Origin: WRGT01 sp942493035
Lineage (GTDB): Bacteria; Spirochaetota; UBA4802; UBA5550
Length of the DNA: 64,000 nucleotides
Direction of reading: 5' to 3'
Assembly (NCBI GenBank): GCA_942493035.1
Contig: OW818666.1
Span: 2,976,001-3,040,000, forward strand
The notes beneath the pieces are model-generated. The model saw only the letters and a program-made list of their open reading frames with translations, searched no databases and was not told the origin of the DNA. Each line of letters starts with the position of its first letter. The stretch's first letter is position 1. Made by a program: the position numbers and the translations under genes. This document shows, one piece after another, positions 9,041-18,247 of this stretch.

Positions 9041-10261
9041 TTAAAGTGCTACAGGCGTACTGCTTGTTGCGATCGTGGACTCTCCACTGGCATCATCGTA
9101 AGTTACGCTAAAAAGATAAACAGTATTACCGGCAGCGGCAGAACTATAATTTGCACCACCGATATCCTGAATAACAAGTCTTCCATCTTTAACAATACCA
9201 TAACCTACAATGTCTGAGGTTGAAAATGAACTGTTTGCCGTAATCAGATATTCTCCATCGGCAGCACCTGATTCGTCTTTAATAAAACCGAGGTCACCTT
9301 GAAGATCATCAACAACTGTAGAACCTGAAGCATACATATCCGCATATGAACCCGTATCTTCTGTCACAATTCCATTTGCGTCAAACGACTCGCTGAAAGA
9401 GGTTGTTCCAAAGGATGAATCAGTAATCTTCGTTTTAATATATCCGCCGTTATCGTCCGCATACCCTTCCATCAAATAAACAGAACCACCATATTTATTA
9501 TTCATAGTAAAAAGGGCGCCATCTCCTTCTTCCTGAAGGCTCATGTTCATTTCCATCCCTGTATAAGAAAAAAGGAGATTCATCGATTTGGCAGAGTCGT
9601 CATAAACAAATTCAATACGTCCATCTTCGGACGGTGTTGACTTCAATTTATCACCTTCGGGAGACATTTCCAGAAAGATCGGCAATTCAATCTTCGTTTT
9701 GGTTTTATCTTCGCTCCAATACATGGTAGTAGTACTGTCCATCATGGTAATAATAACAGAATATTTATAGGGTGCGGAGGCCGTATTACTATATACGATC
9801 GTAACCGATTCTGATACCCCGATCATTTGCTCCAATTCACTCATGTCTCCCATAACATCATCACCCATGATTTCAGTAATAGCATCTAACATTTCGCGGG
9901 TATATTTAATCGAACAATCATGCGTACTGCCATCGGGTGACAGACTATTCTGGGAAATTGCCGCATCAGCCATAACGGCATATAATGGAATCATGGTTGA
10001 AAATTCCTTCATCATACCAGTCATTTCTTTTACTGTTGAGCAGCCCTGGGATTGGTCCCCCACTGCACGAAGAATATTCTTATGAATCATCCTTGCCGAA
10101 TCGCCATTGCCGACTATTGAATCTGGTATATCAGCAGAAAACTTTTTAGGAAGATTCTCCATTGCAAAAACGCCATCCTTGTCGGTTAAGTCATCCTTGC
10201 TGCATGCGGTCAGAATAGTCGAGAATACAAATAGAAACAGTAGAAACTTAATTTTTTTCAT
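9041..10261 (-). CDS. Lipoprotein of unknown function
   Basis: This 406-residue protein has a signal peptide and lipobox LTAC (Cys at about residue 20), then SKDD, an acidic stretch typical of lipidated proteins. The mature part is rich in Ser, Thr, Asp and Met (for example MTMMDSTTTMYWSEDK-like segments) and looks largely beta-structured. Two Cys in the N-terminal third may form a disulfide. I do not recognise a family. GGAG precedes the ATG. It stands alone between the AraC-type gene and the barrel gene on the same strand, with a hairpin after it. Confidence 0.7.
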   Translation of the reverse strand: MKKIKFLLFLFVFSTILTACSKDDLTDKDGVFAMENLPKKFSADIPDSIVGNGDSARMIHKNILRAVGDQSQGCSTVKEMTGMMKEFSTMIPLYAVMADAAISQNSLSPDGSTHDCSIKYTREMLDAITEIMGDDVMGDMSELEQMIGVSESVTIVYSNTASAPYKYSVIITMMDSTTTMYWSEDKTKTKIELPIFLEMSPEGDKLKSTPSEDGRIEFVYDDSAKSMNLLFSYTGMEMNMSLQEEGDGALFTMNNKYGGSVYLMEGYADDNGGYIKTKITDSSFGTTSFSESFDANGIVTEDTGSYADMYASGSTVVDDLQGDLGFIKDESGAADGEYLITANSSFSTSDIVGYGIVKDGRLVIQDIGGANYSSAAAGNTVYLFSVTYDDASGESTIATSSTPVAL

Positions 10262-10392
10262 AACATCTCCAAATAATCATATTTTTTATGCCGGATATTA
10301 TCTCCGAAACGATTATATACGCATAAAAAAATAGATTTGTCTTCCTGACTTATAAGAAGTGAAAAATAAAATTATAAGATTAAAAGGGGACG

Positions 10393-11502
10393 CTATTGCT
10401 GCAGATTTTGAGTCCTGGATTTTGCGGGGGATATTCCTGTTCTTTTTTTAAATTCTCTGTAAAAGACAGAGAGAGAATCATAACCGACCTCAAGAGCGAT
10501 TTCTATAATTTTCAAATCAGCCCTTGTTCGCAGGAGATGTCCGGCTTCTTCGACTCTCAGGTCGTTGATATAAATGGAAAAGGTTGTCTTCATATATGAA
10601 TTCAATATTTCTGAAAGCTGATGCTGCCGGATATTCAATAATCCGGCAAGGTCTTTGAGTGTAATTTTATCTTTATAGATTTTTTCATTATGCATAAGAG
10701 AATTGAGCTGTAAAATAACCTCTTCAACATTCATTCCCTGCAGCTGGGTATTCAGATATTTTTTTTTCTTTGTTCCGGGGTCCACAAAAATCATCCGCTC
10801 GGGATATCGGCAGCTAACTGCGTATATAATTATAATATATAGTGAAGTTGCCATACGGGCTTTATCTGTAAAATTAATATTAAGCAGGATATCGATCGGC
10901 CAGAATGATACGAATATCATTCCGAAAATATAGACACCTGCCATGACTCTAAAAATTTTGAATCTATTCGATTGTTTACTTAAATGAGGAGCTAATCTTT
11001 TTACACATATAAACATATAGCTGTCATAAGAAATGACAGTTAGAATTATCGACAGCAGATAGATTCTATCGTGCCCCGGAAAAAAAAGAGAAGTGTCCCC
11101 GGATGCGATTGCCATAGTAGTTTTTATATGTGCAAAGGGAAGATAAAATGCTGCATAAATAATGCCCGGCAGAAAGTGGAGCCAGTAGCGTTCAGGAAGA
11201 GGGGTCCGGGCCGATAACACAGAATGGCAATAACCGTATTGGAGCGGGCCATGCGTGAGAAAGATCATGAATCCGGCTGCTTCAAGAATATAGGCCCATT
11301 TATTTATTTCAGGTATTGTAATACCTGGATTACAATAAAGAGTATAGCTTATCAATTGATATATACCCATATTGAAAAGTATCAATATAGTCAAAAATCG
11401 CTGAATAGTCCCATCCCGCTCTACAAGTTTTCCCACAACAAGAACAAATGCAAATAGCGAACCGAAAATAATGAAGATATCTTTAATACCGCCGACTATC
11501 AT
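10393..11502 (-). CDS. Membrane-anchored AraC-family regulator (7TM-AraC)
   Basis: This 369-residue protein has seven hydrophobic segments (about residues 7-27, 34-56, 67-85, 107-127, 143-165, 180-203, 214-232), a linker, and a C-terminal AraC/XylS helix-turn-helix pair at about 265-362. The second helix-turn-helix shows the signature IIEIALEVGYDSLSVFYREF and ends GISPAKSR. Regulators of this type sense a membrane-associated or extracellular cue and bind DNA from the membrane. Its target is unknown; the lipoprotein at 9041, downstream on the same strand after about 130 bases, is a candidate. A GGGG sequence 8 bases before the ATG is the only ribosome site. Confidence 0.85.
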   Translation of the reverse strand: MIVGGIKDIFIIFGSLFAFVLVVGKLVERDGTIQRFLTILILFNMGIYQLISYTLYCNPGITIPEINKWAYILEAAGFMIFLTHGPLQYGYCHSVLSARTPLPERYWLHFLPGIIYAAFYLPFAHIKTTMAIASGDTSLFFPGHDRIYLLSIILTVISYDSYMFICVKRLAPHLSKQSNRFKIFRVMAGVYIFGMIFVSFWPIDILLNINFTDKARMATSLYIIIIYAVSCRYPERMIFVDPGTKKKKYLNTQLQGMNVEEVILQLNSLMHNEKIYKDKITLKDLAGLLNIRQHQLSEILNSYMKTTFSIYINDLRVEEAGHLLRTRADLKIIEIALEVGYDSLSVFYREFKKRTGISPAKSRTQNLQQ

Positions 11503-11816
11503 TAATCAAAACCCCTGATTGAAATATCTGAAACTTTCGATTAGACAGTTATATGTCAATGAATTTTCTTTAATTGTCTATTGAAGAAAATTGCATTTCA
11601 CACAAGATAGTTTCAACTTAAATCTCTTGTTCCAACGGATCTTAACTATAAATAACGATGCAGTTTAAAAAACACTGTGGCAATATTCGAGAAGAAATAT
11701 CAGGCTATTAAATGTGTATTTGGATTATGCCTTGACCCACAACGGTACTCTCCATCCGCCCGATGGGCACCTTCCCCATGATGAAAAGGGGAAGGATTTT
11801 GTTTGCGGAGATATTT
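11503..11816. other. 314-base gap with AT-rich DNA and one short repeat
   Basis: This is the space between ahcY (stop at 11817) and the start of the 7TM-AraC gene. About 11503-11730 is AT-rich and without a recognisable gene. The repeat at 11752-11795 lies close to the ahcY stop. Confidence 0.5.
11752..11795. repeat. CCGCCC-type repeat, half copy
   Basis: CCATCCGCCCGATGGGCACC followed by TTCCCCATGATG and a complementary GGGGAAGG. It contains the CCCGATGGG mini-hairpin and lies 21 bases after the ahcY stop. It matches 13325, 40488 and 41777. Confidence 0.7.
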
Positions 11817-13262
11817 TTAATATCTGTAGTGATCCGGTTTGTATGGTCCGTTAACCGGTACATCTATATATTCGGCCTGCTCTTTTGTTAGCTTTGTAAG
11901 CTTAACTCCGAGTTTTTCAAGGTGCAGTCTTGCAACTTCCTCATCGAGTCTTTTAGGAAGCACAAACACTTTGTTCTCATGTTTTTTACCGGCAAGTTCT
12001 ATCTGAGCCAGTGTCTGGTTTGTAAAGCTGTTGCTCATTACAAAGCTTGGATGTCCTGTTGCACAACCTAGATTTACAAGACGGCCCTCGGCAAGAACGA
12101 TGATTGCTCTTCCTGACTCAAGAGTCCATCTGTCAACCTGCGGCTTGATTGTAACTTTTTTACACTTCTTGTTTGTTTCGAGATAATGCATAGCTATTTC
12201 ACTGTCGAAGTGTCCGATGTTGCAGACGATTGCGTTGTCCTTCATCTTCTCCATGTGAGCGCCTGTAATAACATCCTTGTTGCCTGTTGTAGTTACAAAA
12301 ATATCACCCTGAGATACAGCCTTCTCCATTGTAGTAACTTCGTATCCTTCCATTGCAGCCTGAAGCGCACAGATCGGATCTATCTCAGTTACAATGACTC
12401 TCGCTCCGAACCATCTCATTGACTGAGCTGATCCCTTACCGACATCTCCGTAACCGGCAACAACAACAACTTTTCCTGCAACCATAATATCTGTCGCTCT
12501 CTTGATTCCGTCAGCAAGAGACTCACGGCATCCGTAAAGGTTGTCAAATTTAGACTTGGTTACAGAGTCGTTAACGTTTATTGCAGGGAAAAGAAGCTCT
12601 CCGTTCTTCTCCATCTGATATAATCTATGAACACCTGTTGTAGTCTCTTCTGAAACTCCGCGGATATTCTTAACATTCTCTGTCCATCTTGTGGGGAACT
12701 TCTTCACACATGCCTTAACACGATCAAGAATTATCTGCATCTCTTTGTGCTCGGCTTTCTGATCAAGGAATTTCGCGTCTTTCTCCGCTTTGTGACAATA
12801 GTGGATAAAGAGAGTAGCGTCTCCGCCGTCATCAACAAGAAGATCCGGACCGCTTCCGTCAGGCCATGTGAGAGCCATCTCCGTACACCACCAGTACTCC
12901 TCAAGAGACTCGCCCTTCCATGCGTACACCGGAGTCTTTCCTGCCTTTGCAATCGCTGCAGCTGCATGATCCTGTGTTGAAAAGATATTACACGATGCCC
13001 ATCTTACATCAGCGCCAAGAGCTGAAAGAGTCTCGATAAGAACCGCAGTCTGGATTGTCATGTGAAGACTTCCAGCAACTTTAAGTCCTTTAAGAGGTTT
13101 GGTCTTCCCGTATTTCTCTCTTACAGACATCAGACCCGGCATTTCAACCTCTGCCAGTTCAATCTCTTTTCTTCCCCATTCGGCCAGGCTTATATCTGCA
13201 ACTTTATACGGCAGTTTAGGTGCAAGATCTTTAAGCTCTTCATTCGTCATTTTAATGCTCAT
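11817..13262 (-). CDS. ahcY: Adenosylhomocysteinase (SAH hydrolase)
   Basis: This 481-residue cytoplasmic enzyme reversibly splits S-adenosylhomocysteine to adenosine and homocysteine, using tightly bound NAD. The sequence carries the Rossmann glycine motif VVAGYGDVGKGSAQSMRWFG (about residues 266-285), the conserved NVNDSVTKSKFDNLYGCRES region, ATGHPSFVMSNSF near the C-terminus, and the terminal PVNGPYKPDHYRY tail of the bacterial form. Length is typical of the family. AAGGAG lies 7-8 bases before the ATG. The gene immediately upstream on the same strand (13388) is an ArsR-methyltransferase fusion that probably senses SAH, linking the two in SAM-cycle control. Confidence 0.97.
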   Translation of the reverse strand: MSIKMTNEELKDLAPKLPYKVADISLAEWGRKEIELAEVEMPGLMSVREKYGKTKPLKGLKVAGSLHMTIQTAVLIETLSALGADVRWASCNIFSTQDHAAAAIAKAGKTPVYAWKGESLEEYWWCTEMALTWPDGSGPDLLVDDGGDATLFIHYCHKAEKDAKFLDQKAEHKEMQIILDRVKACVKKFPTRWTENVKNIRGVSEETTTGVHRLYQMEKNGELLFPAINVNDSVTKSKFDNLYGCRESLADGIKRATDIMVAGKVVVVAGYGDVGKGSAQSMRWFGARVIVTEIDPICALQAAMEGYEVTTMEKAVSQGDIFVTTTGNKDVITGAHMEKMKDNAIVCNIGHFDSEIAMHYLETNKKCKKVTIKPQVDRWTLESGRAIIVLAEGRLVNLGCATGHPSFVMSNSFTNQTLAQIELAGKKHENKVFVLPKRLDEEVARLHLEKLGVKLTKLTKEQAEYIDVPVNGPYKPDHYRY

Positions 13263-13324
13263 TTTTTTCTCCTTTTATATTATCTACTGCATTTTCCAAA
13301 AATAGACCAGCAACACATTTTACG

Positions 13325-13371
13325 CCCCATCCGCCCGCCGGGCACCTTCCCCATGATGAGATGGTGAAGGG
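13325..13371. repeat. CCGCCC-type repeat, half copy
   Basis: CCCCATCCGCCCGCCGGGCA followed by CCTTCCCCATGATGAGATGG and GAAGGG. It lies 17 bases after the stop of 13388 and carries the CGCCCGCCGGGC hairpin variant. It matches 11752, 40488 and 41777. Confidence 0.7.
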
Positions 13372-13387
13372 ATAACAAAACTACATA

Positions 13388-14305
13388 TTAAACTTTCTCT
13401 GCCACATACACTATAACATCCAGACCTTTAGCGGCACTGAAACTCTTTGATTTTTTAAATAAAAATTCGTTACTCTTGAGCCAGCTCTTTACTGTATCTG
13501 TTGAAAAACCGAGCCACCGGTGTCCGTAACCGGTTCGAAGCGATTCATCGCCATGGCTGTCAAGTTCGGTGATTACAAGCCGTCCTCCGCTTTTAACAAC
13601 ACGCGCTGCCTCTGCGACTGCAGCTGAAGGATCATCCAGATAATGAAGAACCATATTAATTACAGCGCAATCGGTTTCACTATCTCTTACGGGGAGATGG
13701 GCAAGTTCGCCAAGCCTCAGATCAAAACCTGTTTTACCGGAAGACTTCAGGTATTTACCCGCTTCATCGAGCATCCCCTGTGAGCGGTCCACACCGATTA
13801 CTTTTTCCGACTTAGCAAGAAGAAGTTCAACAAGCTCACCATTGCCGCATCCAAGATCCGCCGTACATTGACATTTGCCTGCAAATTTCACAATCTCGGA
13901 ATTAAGATCAAGATTTCCCAGAATTTCGCCTCGAATCCTCTTCCAGTCAGAGGCGACTTTGTTAAAGTACTCTTTCCCCTTTTCACCACGCTCTTTAATA
14001 TATGTATCAAGCCGGATAATATCCAGTAAAAAGATCTCCTCACTTTTCAGCTTTGAATCTATCAATCTTATAAGAGCACCTGAAAAACCGCTGTCATTTG
14101 CCTTGTAGAATACCCACAATCCGTCCTTTCTTGAAATTATAAGAGATGAATCCGAGAGTATCTTCAGGTGACGGGAAATCCTCGACTGCCCCATATTCAG
14201 GATGGATACAATTTCGTTTACATTCAGCTCCTTTTTATAAAGGAGATTTAAAATTCTAAGTCTTGTCTCATCCGCAAGAGCTTTAAAATAGGTTACTGTT
14301 TCCAT
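13388..14305 (-). CDS. ArsR-family regulator fused to SAM-dependent methyltransferase domain (SahR-like)
   Basis: This is a 305-residue protein when started at the ATG at 14305 (METVTYFKALADETRLRILN). An ArsR winged helix-turn-helix occupies about residues 1-90 (DETRLRIL, MGQSRISRHLKIL). A class I methyltransferase fold occupies about 135-290 (motif I ADLGCGNGELVELL, then INMVLHYLDDP). This architecture next to ahcY is that of SahR, the S-adenosylhomocysteine-responsive repressor of methionine-cycle genes; the ligand here is inferred. A longer frame opens with TTG at 14362, but those bases form a TTGACG -35 box and the operator, so the shorter start is preferred. The Shine-Dalgarno is weak (AGGA, 15 bases away). 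Autoregulation is likely from the palindrome overlapping the start. Confidence 0.9.
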   Translation of the reverse strand: METVTYFKALADETRLRILNLLYKKELNVNEIVSILNMGQSRISRHLKILSDSSLIISRKDGLWVFYKANDSGFSGALIRLIDSKLKSEEIFLLDIIRLDTYIKERGEKGKEYFNKVASDWKRIRGEILGNLDLNSEIVKFAGKCQCTADLGCGNGELVELLLAKSEKVIGVDRSQGMLDEAGKYLKSSGKTGFDLRLGELAHLPVRDSETDCAVINMVLHYLDDPSAAVAEAARVVKSGGRLVITELDSHGDESLRTGYGHRWLGFSTDTVKSWLKSNEFLFKKSKSFSAAKGLDVIVYVAEKV

Positions 14306-14335
14306 AACTATATCAATATATCCTGATATAGTTAT
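14304..14335. promoter_or_regulatory. 12-8-12 palindromic operator of the ArsR-methyltransferase gene
   Basis: ATAACTATATCA, an 8-base spacer, then TGATATAGTTAT form a perfect inverted repeat covering the predicted transcription start and the ATG at 14305. ArsR-family dimers bind such AT-rich dyads. Confidence 0.8.
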
Positions 14336-14362
14336 ATAGCAATTAAAGGGTATAATCGTCAA
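14333..14362 (-). promoter_or_regulatory. Promoter of the ArsR-methyltransferase gene
   Basis: On the minus strand: TTGACG at 14362-14357, an 18-base spacer and TATATA at 14338-14333. Transcription would start near 14326, inside the palindromic operator, giving a leader of about 20 bases. Confidence 0.65.
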
Positions 14363-14476
14363 GTTTTTTTAGATAAAATCAGAGTTGAACAGGAATTTTA
14401 AGGTATCGCTGCTTTTCAGAGGTTCACGTTTTTTCTCAGCGTATTTCAGATTCGATTTGATTGAATTAATGCGGAT

Positions 14477-14520
14477 TATATAACAGAACAAGGGGCCAAA
14501 GCCCCTTGTTCTGTTATATA
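14477..14520 (-). terminator. Perfect 20-bp hairpin after the 14548 MCP gene
   Basis: TATATAACAGAACAAGGGGC pairs perfectly with its complement across a CAAA loop. It lies 28 bases beyond the minus-strand stop at 14548. The T-run is short, but the stem is very stable and AT-rich at its foot. Confidence 0.7.
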
Positions 14521-14547
14521 CATAAAAATTTTATATTTCAGAAACTA

Positions 14548-16137
14548 TCAGGCTTCTTCGCCGCTGACAGCCTTTTCAGTATCTATCATAACATCAACTG
14601 CATTTGCATGTATTTCATTTGTGGTCTGTGCAAGCTCTTTAATCTCATCAACCATCTCGTTTAATATTACTATCAGATCCTCAAGAGCCTGGGACGTTGA
14701 CTCTACTGCAACCTTCTGTTCGTCAGTTGCAGTTCCAATCTTTTTAGCCAGTGAGATATTGTCGTTCATCTGTCCGATAATAATCTTAATATATCTCTCT
14801 TCTATAAATATGCTCTCCTGAAGCAGCTGGATCTTGTGAGCCCCCTGTCCCATATGAGCTATCATCTCGCGCATCATCTCTGCGGTCTTCTGGATTACGG
14901 CAACTCCATCCACTGTATTCTTTGAGCTGTCCGATAATACTTTGTTGATCTCTTTAATACTCTCCTGTGTCTGAAAAGCGAGCTTTCCAATCTCGTCGGC
15001 AACAACTGCAAAACCGCGCCCCGCTTCACCGGCCCGTGCCGCCTCAATCGAAGCATTAAGCGAGAGAAGATTTATTTTATCCGCAATATCAACAATAAGA
15101 TTTACCGTATCTCCGATCTTTCCGCTCTGCTCTTTAATAGCAAAGACAGTCTTCTCGACTTCCATAAGCTGTTCATTTGCAACTGTGCTTTTATCCGATA
15201 CAGACTGAATGTCGGCATATGTCTCGGCAAGATTCTGCTTTGTCTCAACCTGAATGTTCTTAAACTCCTCAACGATAGATTCCATTCTCACGTTGCCGTC
15301 AACCTGAGTTATAGATTCTGTAGCAATCTGTTCCGCTGAACCGGCAAGCTCCTCCATCGTAGCAGACATCTCCGAAAAACTCGAAGCCTGTGTCTCCATC
15401 TTCATATTGAATCCGTTAACCAGTTCATGCTGCACATTTACTTTCTGAAAGAGTACATTCATTTTTTCTTTTATCGTTGCAGTCATTGATCTCTGCAGAT
15501 CGGCATGTTTTTTAATATGGTTAGTCTGCTCAATAGACCGCTCTTCATACTTTATTATATCTGGTATATTCCGGTATGTTATCATAAGAATAACTACCAT
15601 TACAATTATCACATAAAATTCCCTTACCAGAATAATTCCCGAAGTAACCGGAACGCCATTCTGATGACTATTCCAGTAAAATTCTCCTCCGTTTATATAT
15701 GCCAGATAAAGAAAAACAATCCAGCTCCCGATTGCATATGTGCTGTAAAATTTAAACATTCTCGGCTGATAAAAAAGATAAAGCATAGCTGCAAAACCAA
15801 TTCCAACAAGAGTCGAATTTGTCGATTGAGCCGCAAAAGTCCATCCGCTCTGCAGGACATAATTATACTTAACAGCAATTGGAGTAGAAACGCTTACAAA
15901 ACCGAGCAGCCATGGTATTCGGTTTGCTCTGATCCCACGGCTTTTCTTATACAGAATATATATAGCCAGGCTGAAATTAAATGAGTTTATAATAACTCCA
16001 GGCAGAATATCTCTGGCATGGAGGCCCGCTGCAATCTGGAATGTAAATGAAAAAAAGAAAAGAATTCCGTAAGCTATTAAGTATACAAAGGCCCCTCTTT
16101 TTTCAAGCTGCTGTCTTGGTGTAAGTTCTACAGTCAT
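14548..16137 (-). CDS. Methyl-accepting-type signal transducer with six-TM sensor domain
   Basis: This 529-residue protein has six hydrophobic spans in the first 200 residues (starting about 15, 43, 73, 107, 133, 170) and no periplasmic ligand domain. A coiled-coil linker without an obvious HAMP follows. The MCP signalling domain has its hairpin tip at about residues 350-390 (INLLSLNASIEAARAGEAGRG then FAVVADEIGKLA). Such a transducer would control a CheA/CheW kinase in response to a membrane-borne signal. The gene at 16599 is a close paralogue, so the pair arose by tandem duplication. AGAGG lies 6 bases before the ATG. The core chemotaxis cluster starts about 20 kb away. Confidence 0.9.
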   Translation of the reverse strand: MTVELTPRQQLEKRGAFVYLIAYGILFFFSFTFQIAAGLHARDILPGVIINSFNFSLAIYILYKKSRGIRANRIPWLLGFVSVSTPIAVKYNYVLQSGWTFAAQSTNSTLVGIGFAAMLYLFYQPRMFKFYSTYAIGSWIVFLYLAYINGGEFYWNSHQNGVPVTSGIILVREFYVIIVMVVILMITYRNIPDIIKYEERSIEQTNHIKKHADLQRSMTATIKEKMNVLFQKVNVQHELVNGFNMKMETQASSFSEMSATMEELAGSAEQIATESITQVDGNVRMESIVEEFKNIQVETKQNLAETYADIQSVSDKSTVANEQLMEVEKTVFAIKEQSGKIGDTVNLIVDIADKINLLSLNASIEAARAGEAGRGFAVVADEIGKLAFQTQESIKEINKVLSDSSKNTVDGVAVIQKTAEMMREMIAHMGQGAHKIQLLQESIFIEERYIKIIIGQMNDNISLAKKIGTATDEQKVAVESTSQALEDLIVILNEMVDEIKELAQTTNEIHANAVDVMIDTEKAVSGEEA

Positions 16138-16174
16138 AAATCCTCTTCATGGGGATAAAAATTAATATTACTAT

Positions 16175-16298
16175 TATAGCATTTGACGATTAAAATAGTA
16201 CTGACTTCAGGCTTCGACTCCGCTCAGCCAGCGTTACATAACGCTCTCTGAGCGGAGTCGAAGAGCTAATTGTACTAATTCATTCGTTAACCGCTATA
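16175..16298. repeat. MITE-like palindromic element, copy 1
   Basis: A 124-base element whose ends (TATAGC...TAGTAC and GTACTAATTCATTCGTTAAC..GCTATA) are imperfect inverted repeats of about 28 bases. The core CTTCGACTCCGCTCAG pairs with CTGAGCGGAGTCGAAG. A second copy is at 27224-27332. No transposase is encoded. The end facing the MCP gene at 16137 contains TATAAT on the minus strand. Confidence 0.75.
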
Positions 16299-16598
16299 GT
16301 TCATGAGTACATTAATAATATCGGTTGGCGGGAGGGGTTTCTTCATTAAAATTCTAATTTTTATACTCATTTAGCAATACTTCGCAAAGTATTTTTCAAA
16401 TCAATTCGCGCTTTATCAGCGCACTACATGCAGTAAATAAAGCTCAATATTTACAGACTCCAAGAGGCGGCAGCCGATTTACAAGCCCCGCAACGGTGTG
16501 CCGTGGTTCAACTGGCTCACCAGCCATTATCGAAAAAGTTTCCCTGCGGTCCCGAAAACAGAATTTTTAAGACCTCACTTAAATCAAAATAATATCTG
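16299..16598. other. 300-base noncoding stretch between paralogous MCP genes
   Basis: No convincing gene. The part at about 16460-16570 is more GC-rich than its surroundings and contains short complementary words (GGCGGCAGCCG, CGGTGTGCCGTGG). It could be an RNA element or decayed coding DNA. It is not recognised. Confidence 0.4.
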
Positions 16599-18179
16599 TT
16601 ATCCGTTAACAACTTTTTCCGCATCAGCCATTACATCTGCAGCATTTTCATGAATCTCACGAGCCGACTGAGCAAGATCTTTTATCTCATCAACCATTTC
16701 GTTAAGAATTACAATCAGATCTTCAAGAGCGCGGGAGGTTGATTCAACGGCCACCTTCTGCTCATCAGTTGCAGTACCGATTTTTTTAGCCAGAGATATA
16801 TTATCATTCATCTGTCCGATGATTATCTTAATGTATCTCTCTTCGATAAATATGCTCTCCTGCAGAAGCTGAATTTTGTGCGCCCCCTCCCCCATGTGAG
16901 ATATCATTTCTCTCATCATAACAGCGGTTTTCTGTATTACAGCAACTCCATCAACTGTATTCTTTGAACTGTCCGAAAGTACTCTGTTAATCTCTTTGAT
17001 ACTCTCCTGTGTCTGAAAAGCGAGCTTCCCGATCTCATCGGCAACAACGGCAAAACCGCGCCCCGATTCACCGGCACGCGCTGCTTCAATGGCAGCATTA
17101 AGAGAGAGGAGATTAATCTTATCAGCAATATCTATAATAAGATTTACAGTATCCCCGATCTTTCCGCTCTGATCTTTAATTGCGAATACAGTTTTTTCAA
17201 CCTCCATAAGCTGTTCATTTGCAACAGTACTCTTATCCGATACCGACTGAATATCAGCATATGTTTCCGCTAGATTCAGCTTTGTCTCTTCCTGAATATT
17301 TTTAAACTCCTCGACTATCGATTCCATCTTAACATTGCCGTCTACCTGTGTTATAGATTCCGATGCTATCTGTTCAGCAGAACCGGCGAGTTCCTCCATC
17401 GTTGCGGACATTTCTGAAAAACTTGAAGCCTGCGTCTCCATCCTCATATTAAATCTGTTTATAAGAGAGTTCTGTTCATCAACTTTCCGGAAAAGAATAT
17501 TCATCTTCTCTTTAATTAAAGCTGTCATTGCTTTCTGAGTGTCAGCCTGTTCCTTTATTCTGCCTGTCTGCTCACTGATGCGCTCTTCGTATTTTGTAAT
17601 ATCAGGAATATTTCTATACGCAACAAGCAGAACCACTGCCATAACCATTATTACAAAAATCTCTCTGAAAAAAATAAGTCCTGAATTAATCGGGGCTCCA
17701 TTCATGTGAGTTACAAAATGAATTTCCGCTCCATTTATATATGCAAGATAAAGAAATAAAAGCCAGTTTCCCAGCGATAGGAACGCATAGAATTTATAGA
17801 GATTCGGCTGATAAAAAAGATAAAGCATCACTGCAAATCCAACCATCATGATTGATGTATTTGTTGATTGAATCGCAAAAGTCCACCCTTCATGAAAGGC
17901 GTAATTATATTTAACGAGCAGAGGAGCGGAAACACTTATAAATCCCAAGACCCATGGAATTATATTTGCTTTTTTCCCGTTCTTCTTCTTATAAAATATT
18001 ATCAATGCAAGAGTCATGTTGAATGAGTTTATAACAATACCGGGAATTATCTCTTTAAAAGGGAGTCCCGATGCGATCTGCAATGTAAATGAAAAGAAGA
18101 AGAGAATACCATAAGCTATCATGAAAAAGAATGCACCCCTCTTCTCGAGATGCTGCCTTGCTGTAAGTTCTACACTCAT
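16599..18179 (-). CDS. Methyl-accepting-type signal transducer with six-TM sensor domain (paralogue)
   Basis: This 526-residue protein is collinear with the 14548 product. It has the same opening MSVELTARQHLEKRGAFF, six membrane spans in the first 200 residues, a coiled-coil linker and an MCP signalling domain with hairpin tip INLLSLNAAIEAARAGESGRG. The signalling half is nearly identical between the two, while the membrane half has diverged more (for example HEGWTFAIQSTNTSIMM against QSGWTFAAQSTNSTLVG). That pattern suggests a changed ligand with a conserved output. AAGAGG precedes the ATG. The two genes are separated by 460 bases holding a MITE-like element. Confidence 0.9.
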   Translation of the reverse strand: MSVELTARQHLEKRGAFFFMIAYGILFFFSFTLQIASGLPFKEIIPGIVINSFNMTLALIIFYKKKNGKKANIIPWVLGFISVSAPLLVKYNYAFHEGWTFAIQSTNTSIMMVGFAVMLYLFYQPNLYKFYAFLSLGNWLLFLYLAYINGAEIHFVTHMNGAPINSGLIFFREIFVIMVMAVVLLVAYRNIPDITKYEERISEQTGRIKEQADTQKAMTALIKEKMNILFRKVDEQNSLINRFNMRMETQASSFSEMSATMEELAGSAEQIASESITQVDGNVKMESIVEEFKNIQEETKLNLAETYADIQSVSDKSTVANEQLMEVEKTVFAIKDQSGKIGDTVNLIIDIADKINLLSLNAAIEAARAGESGRGFAVVADEIGKLAFQTQESIKEINRVLSDSSKNTVDGVAVIQKTAVMMREMISHMGEGAHKIQLLQESIFIEERYIKIIIGQMNDNISLAKKIGTATDEQKVAVESTSRALEDLIVILNEMVDEIKDLAQSAREIHENAADVMADAEKVVNG

Positions 18180-18247
18180 AAAACCTCTTGCTATTATAAA
18201 AGATTTTAAAATCCTGAAAGTCTCCTCAACATCATTACCAGAAATTA

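Noticed and set aside
13263..13387. SAH or SAM riboswitch before ahcY
   Set aside because: The gap is short and filled by a repeat; no conserved stem arrangement was seen.
14306..14362. Longer start (TTG at 14362) for the ArsR-methyltransferase protein
   Set aside because: The extra 19 codons are formed by the -35 box, -10 box and operator palindrome, and the ArsR fold begins at the ATG at 14305.
15505..15984. Open frame of 159 codons opposite the 14548 MCP
   Set aside because: It is antisense to the six-TM region, with composition typical of a reverse-strand shadow and no recognisable features.
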